Part shown: positions 45,175 to 57,113 of the stretch, one piece after another
Layout: every line of letters begins with the position of its first letter
Position numbering within the stretch: the first letter of the stretch is position 1
Source of the DNA: Phoma sp. XZ068
Taxonomy: Eukaryota > Ascomycota > Dothideomycetes > Pleosporales > Didymellaceae
Direction of reading: 5' to 3'
NCBI GenBank assembly: GCA_004835665.1
Contig: RBKR01000014.1
Coordinates: forward strand, 1,116,001-1,180,000
DNA length: 64,000 nucleotides
Translations under genes and position numbers: made by a program
The notes under the pieces: generated by a model
The model's input: only the letters and a program-made list of their open reading frames with translations
Told to the model about the DNA's origin: nothing
The model's database searches: none

Positions 45175-46019
45175 TTTAAGTGATGTGTGAGTGGTGATGT
45201 AGATTATAGTTGAGTTTTGTGAGGTCGAGTATGGCGTTCGGCTGGAATATGTATCCAAATGGCTCGGTGAGGGGTACAATCGTTGTGGAAATTTCTAGAT
45301 GGTTAGAACTCAGTCGACACGCAATACACACCGATATCTGGTAACAAGGTCGGTGATAGTCTACGGCAGGGGACTTTCTGGGATGAGAAAGAAGGGCGCG
45401 GAGTTTCTGTCGTGCGAACGACTGGCGCGAAGTCTTTTCTCGAGCCTGGCCTTCATAATTGGGCGGTGTGGATAAGGCCGCCCGCCGACGGCAAGTTCAG
45501 CCGAGACCACGTGACAAAGTCTTGCACCCTCCCATCAGCCATTCGAGGATCAGGTCACCGACACTACAATCCTCCGATGTCGAGGTGACTTTTCGTACGA
45601 CGCACATGAACGCCGTGCCTTGTGCCGAGTCTCCGGCGCGTCTCACGATCGCCCCCTGCTCTGCCTCGATTGTGAAACGCTTTGGGCACCGGATTGGTTG
45701 CTCAGGTTGACGACGGCCCTTCGGACTTTGTAACTGGATGTACCCATAAACATCATGCCTCCTGTCTCAAGAAGAAATAGAGGTCAGGTCATCTATCCGA
45801 CGTTTGCTGTTTGCGAACGCGCTGCTTATGCGCCCTACTTAGCAGTGGCATTCCCTCTTCACCCTTAGATCCCGTTGTTTCTTATTACCCAGTCCTTTTC
45901 GCAGCGCCAAGCAGCCACTCTCTTCATTTATCACTTCGAACTTTGACCTATATTCCCGTGGCAGCTGGCTGTCAATTTTGTTGCTACACACTTTCGTATC
46001 TGATCCAATAATCAAAACA
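45175..46019. other. Intergenic, divergent upstream regions
   Basis: Lies between the Nep1 start and the small membrane protein start. The right 200 bp are pyrimidine-rich leader. No other feature recognised. Confidence 0.45.
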
Positions 46020-46232
46020 ATGGCCTTCGAGTTCCTCGCACCGATTCTTACACCGACAGCCCTGCGCTCAGTCCAGGCAGATCCTCGACCGCTCCTCACA
46101 CTGCTCCTTGTTATCATCGGGTTATCTTTGATGGTTGGTGTCTGCTTCTACATCAGCTTCGTCACAGGGAAAGCATATCCTAAGAAGAAGGTGGAGAAGA
46201 AGGGCGGGTTCCTAGGCTTCGGCAAGAAGTAA
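46020..46232 (+). CDS. Small single-span membrane protein, 70 residues
   Basis: Short intact gene candidate: ATG in the context CAAAACAATGGCC, a good fungal start context, followed by 70 residues. A hydrophobic helix spans about residues 24-48 (LLTLLLVIIGLSLMVGVCFYISFV), then a basic tail KKKVEKKGGFLGFGKK. The charge pattern predicts the tail in the cytosol; the C-terminal KK would resemble an ER-retrieval signal only loosely. The upstream 100 bp are CT-rich like a leader, and a GTAAGA...ACTAG pair just downstream (46300-46348) may be a 3'-UTR intron. I do not recognise the family. Confidence 0.55.
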   Translation: MAFEFLAPILTPTALRSVQADPRPLLTLLLVIIGLSLMVGVCFYISFVTGKAYPKKKVEKKGGFLGFGKK

Positions 46233-46896
46233 ATGGCCGATCGAAACCAGCCCATTCCACAGTGCGATGGTCATGCAGCTTCATAGTCGCAACAAAAGGT
46301 AAGACTCATTCTTCCCGCTGTGGAGAATACTACTGACAGATCACTAGGACGTTGTACGGTTTGCCGGGAGTGATGATGCATCTGATTCTGGCTTTGACAA
46401 AGGCCGTCTAATAGACATTAAGACGATACCCATGTAGTTTAATAGAAGGAGAGACTTTGCATACCATATTTGCATCTTGCAGCTGTTGCGATTACACCAA
46501 GTGCTGCCTTCCGGAATCCAATGGCCGAAACGTGTCGGTCAGCCAAGGGGCTGTCGGGTTACCTGCAGTCAGCCCCCGCACCTTACTCCCAAAATACGAC
46601 ATCATCGCATTCGAACTGCACGGCTTTCATAGCTTGCGACCAAAAATGCCCGACAACCTTCGGCGGGTTTATCAACATTCGGCAAGGAATTCGCTCGATG
46701 ACGTAAATATTCACAAATGGAGTTCGGCCCTTCAACGCTCATTGAACACAGCAATCGTAGGATGAGAAGATGTCTGGTTCTCTCCAAACTCCGTTTCCAC
46801 TTGCCACATCTACATGATTGCTATATATCAAGGAAGAAGTGGCTGCTGTAAGCAGCGTCATGTAGTAGTTCCCGTACGTCTCGCAGATTGCACGCT
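46233..46896. other. Intergenic, no gene recognised
   Basis: 3' region of the small membrane protein and upstream region of the SDR gene. A 100-codon open frame at 46457-46765 has no ATG in good context and no similarity. Confidence 0.4.
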
Positions 46897-47732
46897 ATGT
46901 CTACTCTTTCCAATGCTACACTCTCTTTGCAAGGCAAAGTCGCCATAGTGACCGGAGCTTCTAGAGGTATTGGGGCTGGCTTGGCGATAGAGCTCGCACG
47001 TAGGGGTGCGGATGTAGGTTACCAGCAAGATGGTCAAGGGGACGCATTTACTTACGTCCGGCAAAGGTCGCACTCGTCTATTCTTCTCCCCAGAGCGAGA
47101 AGAAAGCCCAGAAGGTTGCCTCGGATATCTCATCCCTGAACAATGGTAGCAAAGCACACATCGTTCAAGCAGATCTTAACCAAATCGAAGCACCTGGTAA
47201 AATCGTTGCGTCGACTATAGCAGCCTTCGGAGACAAGATCGATATCCTGGTCAACAATGCAGGTGTCCTCTGGGCCAATCCGATTGAGGAGACAACCGCA
47301 GAGGACTACGCTGGCATCTTCGACGTCAATGTTCGCGCGCCGTTACTCCTGATCAAGGCTGTAGTTCCTCACCTCCGGAAGCCGGGCAGAATCATCAATA
47401 TGTCGTCAGTCGGAGCACGCATAGGCCCACCCAAGATGTCACTTTACGCCGCGTCCAAGGCAGCCATTGAGGGCATGACAAAAAGCTTAGCCCAGGAACT
47501 GGGCGACGCAGGGCACACTGTCAACGCCGTTGCCCCTGGACCTGTCGAGTCAGAGATGCTCGACGATGTGCCTAAGGATATCGTCGATGTTCAATTGAAG
47601 ACCACGGCTGTAGAGCACCGGGTTGGCACTGTTGACGACATTGCGCGAATTGTGTGCTGGCTGGCAAGTGAGGACTCGAAATGGGTTTCGGGACAGACCA
47701 TCTCCGCTTCCGGCGGGTTCATGATGCTGTAG
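46897..47732 (+). CDS. Short-chain dehydrogenase/reductase (SDR)
   Basis: Predicted 260-residue classical SDR; exons 46897-47013 and 47067-47732. The cofactor motif is TGASRGIG (about residues 19-26). NNAG appears at 102-105, the catalytic Ser152/153 in NMSSVGAR, and the Tyr166-x3-Lys170 pair in SLYAASKAAIEG. The C-terminus ISASGGFMML matches the 3-oxoacyl-ACP reductase/versicolorin-reductase-like branch, which uses NADPH to reduce ketones. VALVY after beta-strand 2 without an acidic residue agrees with NADPH preference. The donor is GTAGGT, somewhat weak, but phase and alignment require it. Substrate is unknown and no biosynthetic partner genes flank it. Confidence 0.9.
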
Positions 47733-48888
47733 AAGTATGTGGATGCTGTCGTCGTTTCTGATGGGTGTTTATGCCAGCAGTTTCCTGGGAGGTGTTTGGG
47801 TTCCAAGACTTCAGATGTTTGGAACAGAAATAGAAGTAGCGCTGAGTAGAGGCGGAATCATCCACGCGAAATCGATGGTGTGATACGACGGACAAATGCG
47901 TGTACAATTCGGCTTTTTTTTCGTCATGCGGTGAAGCAATTCACCATTCTGAGCTTCGGTGTCAGCAGCTTGCTGAGAATCGAGTCCTTTTGGAGGAGCA
48001 GGGGTTCGTGGTCTCGGGATTCGGAGCACATCGGGGTCTGTGTGATCGAGCAGTTACAGCTGTCACTTCCAAGCCTCATCGATGAGGTCCCACACAATTA
48101 TCTTGGCCAACTCTTGATAAGATTGAGTGCCTCATTCTCTTCCGTGGAGCCGTTGATGAAGAAAGGAGGACCATGAGAGATCGGCAACTAGTGGGTTGCA
48201 AGCGCCAATGCGAACCAGCCAAGCGTTTGAGACCAGCCTCTCCGACGAATCTCAAACATCTCACACGACCATCCACATGGGGAACAGCGAAACGCCACAC
48301 CCATTCGGGTTTCATCACACTTCCTTCGTACTTGCCGCAGCCTCATGTCAGCCAGACTCAGCATGCGATTCGTCCGTTCGAGGCTCTGCGCGGCTCTGGG
48401 CGCCGCACCTTGTCCGTAAGAGGCGCCCCATAGACCGCGAACGCACGAAGGTGGTTCGATTCCTGCTACCGTTTCGCTGCTTGTGTTAAGCTTTGCTGTG
48501 TTCTCCACGCGTCCTGACTGATATCCACTTGCGCTCGCGTTGAAAGACTAACATCTATCCCCCTCTCGCCGTGCCCTATTCCGCTTTGTGCTTGCTTATA
48601 GACTTTTGTTTCCCTTTCGCCCAAGAATCTCCGTTTTCATGCCGGTGCCTCTTTAACCGGGTGACCGAAGATACCCTTTTGTCCTTTCTGTTCTTTCGTG
48701 CAGGCACCTATAGTAAGTTCAACTCGTCCATCATCGCATGCGATGATCATTGCCGTGATTAACACATGCACAGATACTTTGTCATTCTTTGCGACCGTCG
48801 CGAACTATAGCCACATTCAGCAGGCTCTGAATAGCAGGGGCAACTAATCCGGCACCTTCGCCTTCTACGCTCTAACTCTCTATTCACC
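47733..48888. promoter_or_regulatory. Upstream region and leader of noxA, with a 5'-UTR intron
   Basis: No other gene is recognised in this 1.16 kb. Near the noxA start lies a strong intron-like segment at 48713-48773 (GTAAGT donor, GATTAAC branch site, GCACAG acceptor, 61 nt) upstream of the ATG, so the leader is probably spliced. The 400 bp before it are CT-rich. Confidence 0.5.
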
Positions 48889-50663
48889 ATGTCCTCCTAC
48901 ACCGCATCTCTCACAGGCCGTGAGCGGTCAAGATGGCCGCCACTCACACGAATGCTCATGTCTGGCGAGATGTCAGAAGAGAAGGGTCGCGAGTTGACCC
49001 GCAAAGAGAAGTTCGACGTGTGGATGGTCAACGAAGGTTACCGACGATTGTTTGTCTTCACATTCGCTATATTACACGTCATGGTCTTCGTGTTCGGCAT
49101 GATGAATTACGGACTGAAGGTAGTGATCTCTAACGATGCGTAGAAGCTGTTACTCACCTTTTACAGGACAACTCTATCGGCACACGAGCAAAGTTCGGTA
49201 TAACATTTCCTATAGCTCGTTCAGCGGCTTTGACACTACACGTCGATGTAGCCTTCATTCTCTTCCCCGTGTGCAGAAACCTCATCTCCATGGCTCGCCG
49301 CACGCCTCTGAACGACATTATTCCCTTTGACAAGAACATCACCTTCCACAAGCTCGTCGCTTGGGCCATCGTATTCTTCTCATGGGTTCACACCATCGCC
49401 CATTGGAACAACCTCGCTCGATTCGCCGCAATCAACGAACTTGGTTTCATGGGCTTTATCCTTGCCAACCTCGCCACCGGACCCGGATGGAGTGGTTATG
49501 TCATGTTGTTCGCTCTAATGGCCATTGCCCTTACTGCAGCTGAGAAGCCGCGTCGCGCAAACTTCGAGCGCTTCTGGTACACCCACCACATGTTCATCGT
49601 CTTCTTCGTGTTCTGGTCCATCCACGGCGCATTCTGCATGATTCAACCCGACTTTGCGCCGTTCTGCGATGGTATTGGTGTTTTCTGGGAATACTGGATG
49701 TACGGTGGATTCGCCTACCTCGCTGAGCGAATTGCGCGTGAGGTCCGTGGACGACACAAGACCTACGTATCCAAGGTTATTCACCACCCCAGCAACGTCT
49801 GCGAGATTCAGATCAAGAAGGAACACACTACGACTCGTGCCGGCCAGTACATCTTCCTTTGCTGCCCAGAGGTCTCGATCTGGCAGTACCACCCCTTTAC
49901 CCTCACATCCGCCCCTGAAGAAGACTACATCTCCGTACACGTCCGCATGGTCGGTGACTTCACCCGCAAGCTCGGACAGGCACTTGGATGCAACCTCGAC
50001 AAGAAGGGCGGCGGCGGCGAGAAAGATCAAAATTCTGAGGAGGTCGCCATGCGCCAAATCCTCCCCCGCGTGTACATCGATGGCCCATTCGGATCTGCAT
50101 CTGAAGACGTCTTCAAGTTCGAAGTTGCTGTGCTGGTCGGTGCCGGTATTGGTGTGACACCTTTCGCATCCATCCTGAAGAGCATCTGGTACCGCATGAA
50201 CTACCCTCAGAGCCGCACAAGGCTGAGGAAGGTATACTTCTTCTGGATTTGCCGTGACTTTGGCTCCTTCGAGTGGTTCAGGTCTCTGCTTCTCGCTATC
50301 GAAGCCCAGGATTTGGAAGACCACATTGAGATTCACACAGTAAGCTCACTCTTTCCCAGCTTCTACCCCAATACTAACACACCGCAGTACCTCACAGCTA
50401 AGATCAAGGCCGACGACGCAACAAACATCATGATCAACGACGCCAACGCCGAGCAAGACGCCATCACCGGTCTGCGCGCACCGACAAATTTCGGTCGTCC
50501 TAACTGGGACATGATCTTCAAGTCTATCCGCAAGATCCACTCGCCTGCCGAGGCCGGTGTCTTCTTCTGCGGTCCTAAGGGTCTGGGAAGCACGCTGCAC
50601 GTCAAGTGTAACAAATGGAGTGAGCCCGGGTTCAGTTTTGTATGGGGCAAGGAGAATTTCTAG
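48889..50663 (+). CDS. noxA: NADPH oxidase NoxA
   Basis: Predicted 559-residue flavocytochrome that passes electrons from NADPH through FAD and two haems to O2, making superoxide for hyphal fusion, fruiting-body and infection-structure development. Exons 48889-49119, 49167-50339 and 50388-50663. The N-terminus lacks EF hands, placing it in the NoxA/NoxB group, and the short tail before the first helix with length about 550 favours NoxA. Six membrane helices are visible; the haem histidines are in FSWVHTIAHWNN and THHMFIVFFVFWSIHGAF. The FAD site is HPFTLTSAPEED, the NADPH sites GAGIGVTPFASILKS and FFCGPKGLG, and the protein ends WGKENF as usual for Nox enzymes. Requires NoxR and Rac as partners, not in this window. 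Confidence 0.96.
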
Positions 50664-51906
50664 ACGCTTGATATCAAGCCGGGAGACCGCATGTTGGCAG
50701 TGAAAGTATCCAGTATGTTATTTACGACGACGAAGAAGAACGGCAGATGGCCATTGCACTATTATTACTGTACATAATTGGCGGGTGAATCTGCTTTCCA
50801 GCCGGCGTGGGTGCTCTGGCACTGTGTGCGCGCATCCACGCCTCCACTTTCACGATACCATAGATGATCCCTAGTTCCAAAATCCACTGAATTTCAACGA
50901 TATGATCCGATTTTCCGTCTTGTTGTTTCTGAATTCCGGCCTCATTTACACAATCAGGCCACTTCTTATTGCATGAATACAGCCAAACATCAACCGTCAC
51001 AACTCCGCTTGGCACACCCGTGCAATCGAGACTCGCAGTGTAGCAGCTCGGAAACGCAACCGCTGCGCCACCATTGTATCGGTGCTAAGCTTTATGTCAT
51101 GGGAGCCAAGTCCTTGTTGACGAAGGGTGCGCGGGTACGTAGATCGTCGGCATAACGTCCTGGGATGGAGACCGATGTGAATTATCGGTCGTTCAAATGG
51201 CGCCGGGTGATACACCTCAAATGGATATGCCAGACCTCTGTGTTTCCAATTATCAGAAACGCCTCAACATGTGAAAAAAGGGACTTGAAGGTATGAGTGG
51301 AGCAGGATGCCGGTCGCGAACTTCGTGCCTCAGCTCCTTCCCCTGGCCTGCTAGCTTGGCCAAGAGGGAATAGTTGGTAATCAATCAGCCCACCGACTAT
51401 CTATCCTCAGGGCCGAGTTATATCCTGTCAATTATGAAGTGTATTTCCGAGTCATCGGGCTTTTTGAGCTGACTAATAAGTAGGTTTCAACCTTCGGAAT
51501 CCTTCAAAGCAGTCCACTTCGATCTCAAGTTAGAGGATTAGTGGACTGGTTGGATCCTACCCACAGCTGGCAGAGATAAGGGTGGGGAAGGAGAAATCGT
51601 AGCAAGGAACTCGCGAACGATACGTGTCACTCCACTTGTTGGTTTGCAAAGCCGTCCTTTGTTTCGTTGGGGTGTTTCTAATAATTGGGCACAATGAAAA
51701 GGTTCCCTCGATTACTTCGCCGTTTGCAAGTCCTCTACATCTGCAAGAACCAGGCACCAAAGTCTGATATAAAGACGCTGGGGGTGGTTCTGGCTTCTTG
51801 AAGGGCGTCTTGCGGACTGACATGTACTTGTACAAGTTCTGGAAGCTATATCTTCCCGTGCCCTTTTCTCTACCGAGTGTAGGGAGTGATAGTCAACCAA
51901 ATTCAC
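50664..51906. other. Intergenic, no gene recognised
   Basis: 3' region of noxA followed by non-coding sequence of ordinary composition. Small open frames show no recognised similarity. Confidence 0.4.
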
Positions 51907-53729
51907 CGTATTTCCAGCATTACGATTGAAATATGTCGTCGATTAGAGATGACAGGTGTTTATTATATCAATCGATGCAATCAAACCTTCGACATTTCAA
52001 CGAATAAACCATAAGATCCGACAAATACTGAGCAACTCCCCTTTTTCTGTTCTCCAACGCACCGCTTTGTTCTACACTTCTATACCTATCAGCTTCCTCT
52101 ACCAAGCGTAGGCAAGTAGCATCTAACCAGTCCTTCATCCTCTTCCCTCACGATGATATTAGACTTCTTCCAATCGTGCAAATAATAAATATTGTTGTCG
52201 GTATACTATACTCCTTTTGTAAGGGTAATGAGAACAACGATATAAATCGCGGAATCTTCCTTTAAGGCTAACATGTCCAATACCAATGTGGAGTAACATT
52301 TTCCTTTTCCTTTCTTTAAAACATCACTTTGTTATGCACTCTTGTACTCTACTGATTCCCCCTTACCTATCCTCATTCCTCTCCTAGGAAAGAGTTATGG
52401 TATTAAACCAGTCCCCCACGTTCCTAGCTTGAGATTGGGTTTGGCTTGGACCGCTTTTAAGCTGTACCATAATGCTACCTACCTTAATTAGTAATATTTA
52501 CTTATAGAATCAATCAACGAGATAGAAGATCAACTACTAAACTATAGGTTTACAATCTAGGAAATTAATTTTAATGAAAAACACTAAATAACTTCCCCTT
52601 TCTCTCTTCTCCCTTTAGTTGCTTTACCTTACACTCTATCTGCCTTACTATCTCCTTGGGTGTCTCCAACCCCACCTTCCCAGTAAAGCAAATTCTTCGC
52701 TTTCTCGCGGACGGTAGAACTTAGCTCTTACCTCATCCCCTATTATTACTCCTCTTGCTACTTTTAACTTCTTCTAAACTATACCACTCCTACTAACTAG
52801 GACTTATTCTTGTCGTATGTCTTATATCTTATCTATTATTAATAGCTTGCTCTTGTAGTAAACCACGAATATATATAAGCTTCTAGGATTAAATATACTA
52901 GTAGGATCACTTATTAATAGATTTCAACAAAAAACAGGTCGAACAGATTTTAGGGTTGAGTTGCTAGTTTTTCTTGAAAGTATAATAGAGTACTGTATAC
53001 AAGTCAGCATCTCACACTACCATCTTAACAACCCTTCACCCTATCTTCTATCCTATTACACTCTATCACGACCGCTTTGTAATTTTCGTTCTCCTTCTTC
53101 TTACTCTAGATAGTATAGTACTTGCACCTCCTCGTTATCCCCACTCCTCGTCCTCGTCGTCGTCGTCGTCCTCCTCTCCACCGGTCTTCTGACCCACTCA
53201 CTCGATCATTCAATCGCCAAACCTTGTAATATACCCGACAAATCTTCTCATTCTCAGCCGAGATCAATGATGCGAGCATATTTCGCATCGGTCAGGTATC
53301 AATGATTAGAATTCTTGTGGGTCCTGTCTTGTCTTGTCTTGTCCAGTCTTGTCTTGTCCAGTCCAGTCCAGTCTGTCCGGGGAAGCATAATCCCATCCCA
53401 TCTTACACAATGGACTGGCACGAAAATTGGCACAAGATTTACATTGAGATTTAACATTTAACATTTTATTATCCAGACCTCGAGTTAAGACGGGAGAGTT
53501 CCCTACAACACTATAGCGTGGGTATTATTAATGTTAAAAAGCATAGATTTAGATATTACTACCTGCACATCACGCGTACAAACCTGCCTAAATGTAGAAA
53601 AAGGCTGGCCGGCCGTAGTTTCTATCCAAGTAGAAACTTCTAACCACAATCGTACCAATACCCATGTCACGTACGAATAAAACTCTACTTGGACTTATTG
53701 AAATTTTCTACATCTAGATTTACTGCTCT
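51907..53729. other. AT-rich, stop-saturated tract, probable decayed repeat
   Basis: From 51907 to 53105 there is no open frame of 60 codons on either strand. The plus strand is rich in T, C and A with many TA, TTA and CTA steps and few CG steps, most clearly at 52430-52960. This is the look of RIP-mutated transposon DNA, but no terminal repeats or transposase motif could be recognised. The segment also contains a (CGT)n run near 53150-53170 and a 5-bp repeat array at 53325-53377. Confidence 0.5.
53325..53377 (+). repeat. Pentanucleotide tandem array (TGTCT / GTCCA)
   Basis: About ten contiguous 5-bp units alternate between GTCTT and GTCCA forms, e.g. GTCTTGTCTTGTCCAGTCTT, ending GTCCAGTCCAGTCTGTCC. 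It lies in the AT-rich gene-free tract. Confidence 0.85.
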
Positions 53730-56654
53730 CTACCCAGCGAGTTCAACCCTCAATCCGACCACCCTACGCGCCTCCTTCTCATCTAGGACCTCCAACCCCA
53801 GCAGATCCAAGACTTCCCTTGCGCTCTGGTTATCCGCGAAAAGCCTCTTTTCTGCTTCCCACAGGCCCAGGTCCTCAGCCGTCATGGCGTCGCCTGCAGC
53901 TCGCGTAGCACTTGCTTTTTGCGGCGCCTCGTTCGCGGCATCGGCATCGGCATCGGCAGTGGGATCCGCGTCGTCAGCGGCCCAGGCGTCCCAGTCGTCC
54001 ATGCCGTCGTCGGCTGCGAGGGCAGCGGAGTGAGAAGACGACGCTTTCGCGCCCTTGACGGGGAGACCAACGAGCGTCGCGGCCTCGAGACACTTCCTTA
54101 GTGCCACTTCGGCGGGACCAGCACCGATCTTGGCGTCCACGACGGCGCAGATGGCGGATAGGTCGGCGGACAGCTGGGCAGCGCCCTGCGTGGAGAAGGG
54201 GCGCTGCAGTGCGGAGTCCCAGATCGTTGTGTTGACGGTTGCGAGGACGGATCTGGCGACGCGGCGGAGGGGAGCGGGTGCCAAGACGCGGGACAGAAAG
54301 GTGAGGGTGGTGCTGAGGTGGGAAAGGAGGGGGTCGAGTTCGGCGGTAGGGCTGAGATCTTTGCCGTTTGCGCCTGGGGTGGAGAGGGTGGCCCAGGGGT
54401 TGCTAGCAGAAAAAGTAAGTATGCGTGCAGGATGGCGGGAGTTGGCGGGGCGTTGCTGCTTTGGGGGAAGTGCATGGGTTGACGTACATCTGGCGATATG
54501 GCTTCAGCGCTACGCGCACGTTGGAGACAAGTGTCTCGGTGATGATTTGCTCGCTGCGGTCACGCAGGCGCGCGTACCACGAAGCCGTCTCGTCGAAGAG
54601 ACCGCCTGCGTCGGCTTCGCTTGCACCGACGTTCTTGGAGGTGCGTTCAGCGACGGACGCAACGGTGCGGGAGCCTATGCTGCCGCCGTGCTGAGCACGA
54701 TCCTGCAGCTCTTCCCAGATGTCGAGGAAGAACTGAAAGTCAGTAGGTAGTACAAATCGGTCAGCGGGGGACTCACAACATCATCACTCCAGTCACGCAT
54801 TGCCTTTTCGAGGTAGTCTGCGCTGCCGTAGGTCTTGCACAGACTCTCCAGGCCCTCGACGCCCAACAGCTTTTCCTGCTCCTCTCTGCTCACACCGCCC
54901 ATAGCCCGACCCAAGGTAGTGGTCATGCGGAGATAGGCCTCGAGATTGTCGTTGAGGCGCTCGTGAAATTGGTCGAATATGGCAATCTGGATGTCGATCA
55001 AAAAGGCTAGCTTGTGCTTGAACGAGGTCAAGGGTCTGTATCGATCTGCACGGGATCAGCAAGGCGGGGTCAGTTTTGGGTGAGACTACGCTACCGGTTA
55101 TCGTTTCGAGCAGGTCGTTGACACGAATGGCACCCTTTGTGGGTTTTGTGGCTTTTGGATCGACGCTTTCGTAGTCGAGATCTCGCCAATCGTCGGCTTC
55201 TACGATGCTTTGGTAACGCGCAAGGGCAACTGTTTGATAGTCAGCATCCCATTCGGACGTGCGCGGGTAGAGTGCATACACTCTTTCTCGACCCGCAGCC
55301 ACTGGTCGAACCAATTGGCTTGGACGAGGAACTCCCACGACAAGCCGTTCCAGCCGCTCAGGCCGTAACCGCCGTCGTATGCCCACGTGTCTCTGACGGT
55401 GGAGTCAAAGCTCATCATCTCGTGCATGAGATGGCTGAGGAGCTGCGGCTGGTTGGCTACCTTGGGGAGCAGCGCGCTGATCTTGGTGCGCAGCACAGGG
55501 AGGAGTGCCGTGATGAAGGCAGACATTGCATCGATATAGACAGGGTTCAGAGCGAGATGTGTGCCGCGGAAGTGCTTGAACAGCACGGGCTGCATGTAGT
55601 CGCCGACAAAGGCACTGTAGTCGTCCAAAAGGGTGGTGACGTGGGCGAGGAAGTATTCGGGCCTGTCGAGGCGGTTGGTGGGTTTGTCGCCCTCGAAGTG
55701 GTAGCGGAAGCGCATCTCCAGGGGCTGCACAAGCACCTCAAAGGGAAACAGCACGGGCGGCAGCTTGACCTTGTCGACCGGGCCGTTTGCATAGTTGCTG
55801 CCCTCCAGCTCGGGCATCTGCAGATCGAGCAGCTTCACAACGGCCGTGTCCCACTCGTCGCGCAGCTGGGGCGGGATGGCGGCCTTGGGGGTGGGCCAGT
55901 GCACCTTCTTGAGGAGGGCGTCGAGGTCGGCGGCGAAGGCATCGAGGATCCTGGAGCGCAGGGCCTGGGTGATCTGGCCGACGTGGTGGAGCAGCTGCGG
56001 GGCGGCGCCCTCGGCGTCGTGCTGGAGGTGGAGCAGGCGGGTGTGCAGCGAGCGCAGCTGCTTGTAGGGCGCGAGGGCGGCTTCGTTGGACGTCTGCAGC
56101 TGGGCGTGGGCGTGTTTGCTGCGGGGGTCAGCGTATGTCCGGTGCTCGGGCGCGGGGCCGTCGTACCTGAGCTCGTCGACGTCGCCCAGCAGCTCCATGT
56201 AGCCGCTGGCGACGTCGAGGCGCTGCAGCGCGGCCAGCACCGCTTCAAAGCGCGGGACTGCCTCGTCGCTGGTCTCCGAGGCCGTCATGACCAGCAGGCG
56301 GCGGTCCATGTCCTGCTGGGCGCGGCGGAAGGCCGTCGCCTTGGACTGCAGCTGGGCGTGGTGGTCGCGCTGGCGGGCGGTGGCATCGTGGAGGTCGCGC
56401 TGGGCGTCGTCGAGCTGCTGCTTGAGCAGGCCGTGCTGGGTGGTGATGTTGGCGAGCAGGGCGTCGAGCGCGTCCAGATCGCCGGCCGTCTGCAGCTTGT
56501 CGTCGAGGAAGTCGTGCACGCGCACGTCGCCGTCGTCGCGGTCCCTGTGATTCCAGTCGTCCTGGCCATCCCAGTTCCTGTCGCCCCTCTCCTCCCCGTA
56601 TTTCCTGTCGCCCCTCTCCTCTCCGTATTTCCTGTCGCCCTGGTCGCCGTCCAT
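53730..56654 (-). CDS. RINT1: RINT1/Tip20 family vesicle-tethering protein
   Basis: Predicted 898-residue subunit of the Dsl1/NRZ tether, which captures Golgi-derived COPI vesicles at the ER. Exons 55280-56654, 55095-55229, 54777-55045, 54488-54732 and 53730-54402, all in phase. The first 45 residues are a charged low-complexity tail with a 9-residue repeat (GDRKYGEER twice). A coiled coil follows (about 60-125, LLKQQLDDAQRDLHDATARQRDHHAQLQ region). The conserved RINT1 core contains LEMRFRYHFEGDKPTNRLDRPEYFL and WNGLSWEFLVQANWFDQWL. The C-terminal part has an acidic Ala/Asp-rich stretch (WDAWAADDADPTADADADAAN) and ends ...REVLDLLGLEVLD.... Length fits the family (about 800). Identity is secure for the core. 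Confidence 0.9.
56575..56640 (-). repeat. 27-bp tandem repeat at the RINT1 N-terminus
   Basis: Units starting at 56575, 56602 and 56629 share TTCCTGTCGCCCCTCTCCTC on the plus strand; two full copies and one partial. They encode the repeated GDRKYGEER. Confidence 0.85.
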
Positions 56655-57113
56655 GGCCGTCTATTGAAACGCGTGCCTGCTGATCGTACGATGCCTGGCG
56701 CGACGTCGCTGCGGTGGCTTGCAGTGGTGCGATGGCTGCGGCGCGCCGTGCTAGCTCGCAGCGTTGACAGCCGTGACAGGCCAGCGGCCCTGCTGCACGT
56801 GTGGCCGCGGGCGGTGGTGGCGTGATGTCCGCTCAGTGGGGCGGCGCCCGATCCCCGATGCCATCGATCGCAGCGTCCGTCCCGCAAGGGCCTCGGGTGG
56901 AGCAGCGTTAGTGGGTTTCTGGATTTTGCCTCTGCTGGCTGCCCGTGGAAAACATCTTTAATGCAGCCCGCTGCCGCCGTTCGCCCGCCGCACCGCACCA
57001 GCACCCTTCTGCGCCGCGGCCTCAGAGCCCGTGAATCTGCTGCGCTGCCTCCGACGCCGCTGCGAAACACTTAATCTCGGCTACCGGTCCCGCCTGGACC
57101 TGTGCGAGCCAGG
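56655..57113. promoter_or_regulatory. Shared divergent upstream region RINT1 / NOP9
   Basis: 459 bp of GC-rich sequence between two opposed start codons. No specific site recognised. Confidence 0.5.

Noticed and set aside
45459..46011. Two short open frames upstream of the small membrane protein
   Set aside because: No conserved features; they overlap leader-like CT-rich sequence.
48430..48480. Box-B-like GGTGGTTCGATTCCTGC
   Set aside because: The surrounding bases do not form a T stem of five pairs, and no anticodon arm or acceptor stem is found.
55137..56825. 562-codon open frame on the plus strand
   Set aside because: It lies opposite the RINT1 gene, has repetitive Val/Gly/Glu/Leu composition and no domain; the RINT1 frame has clear family blocks.
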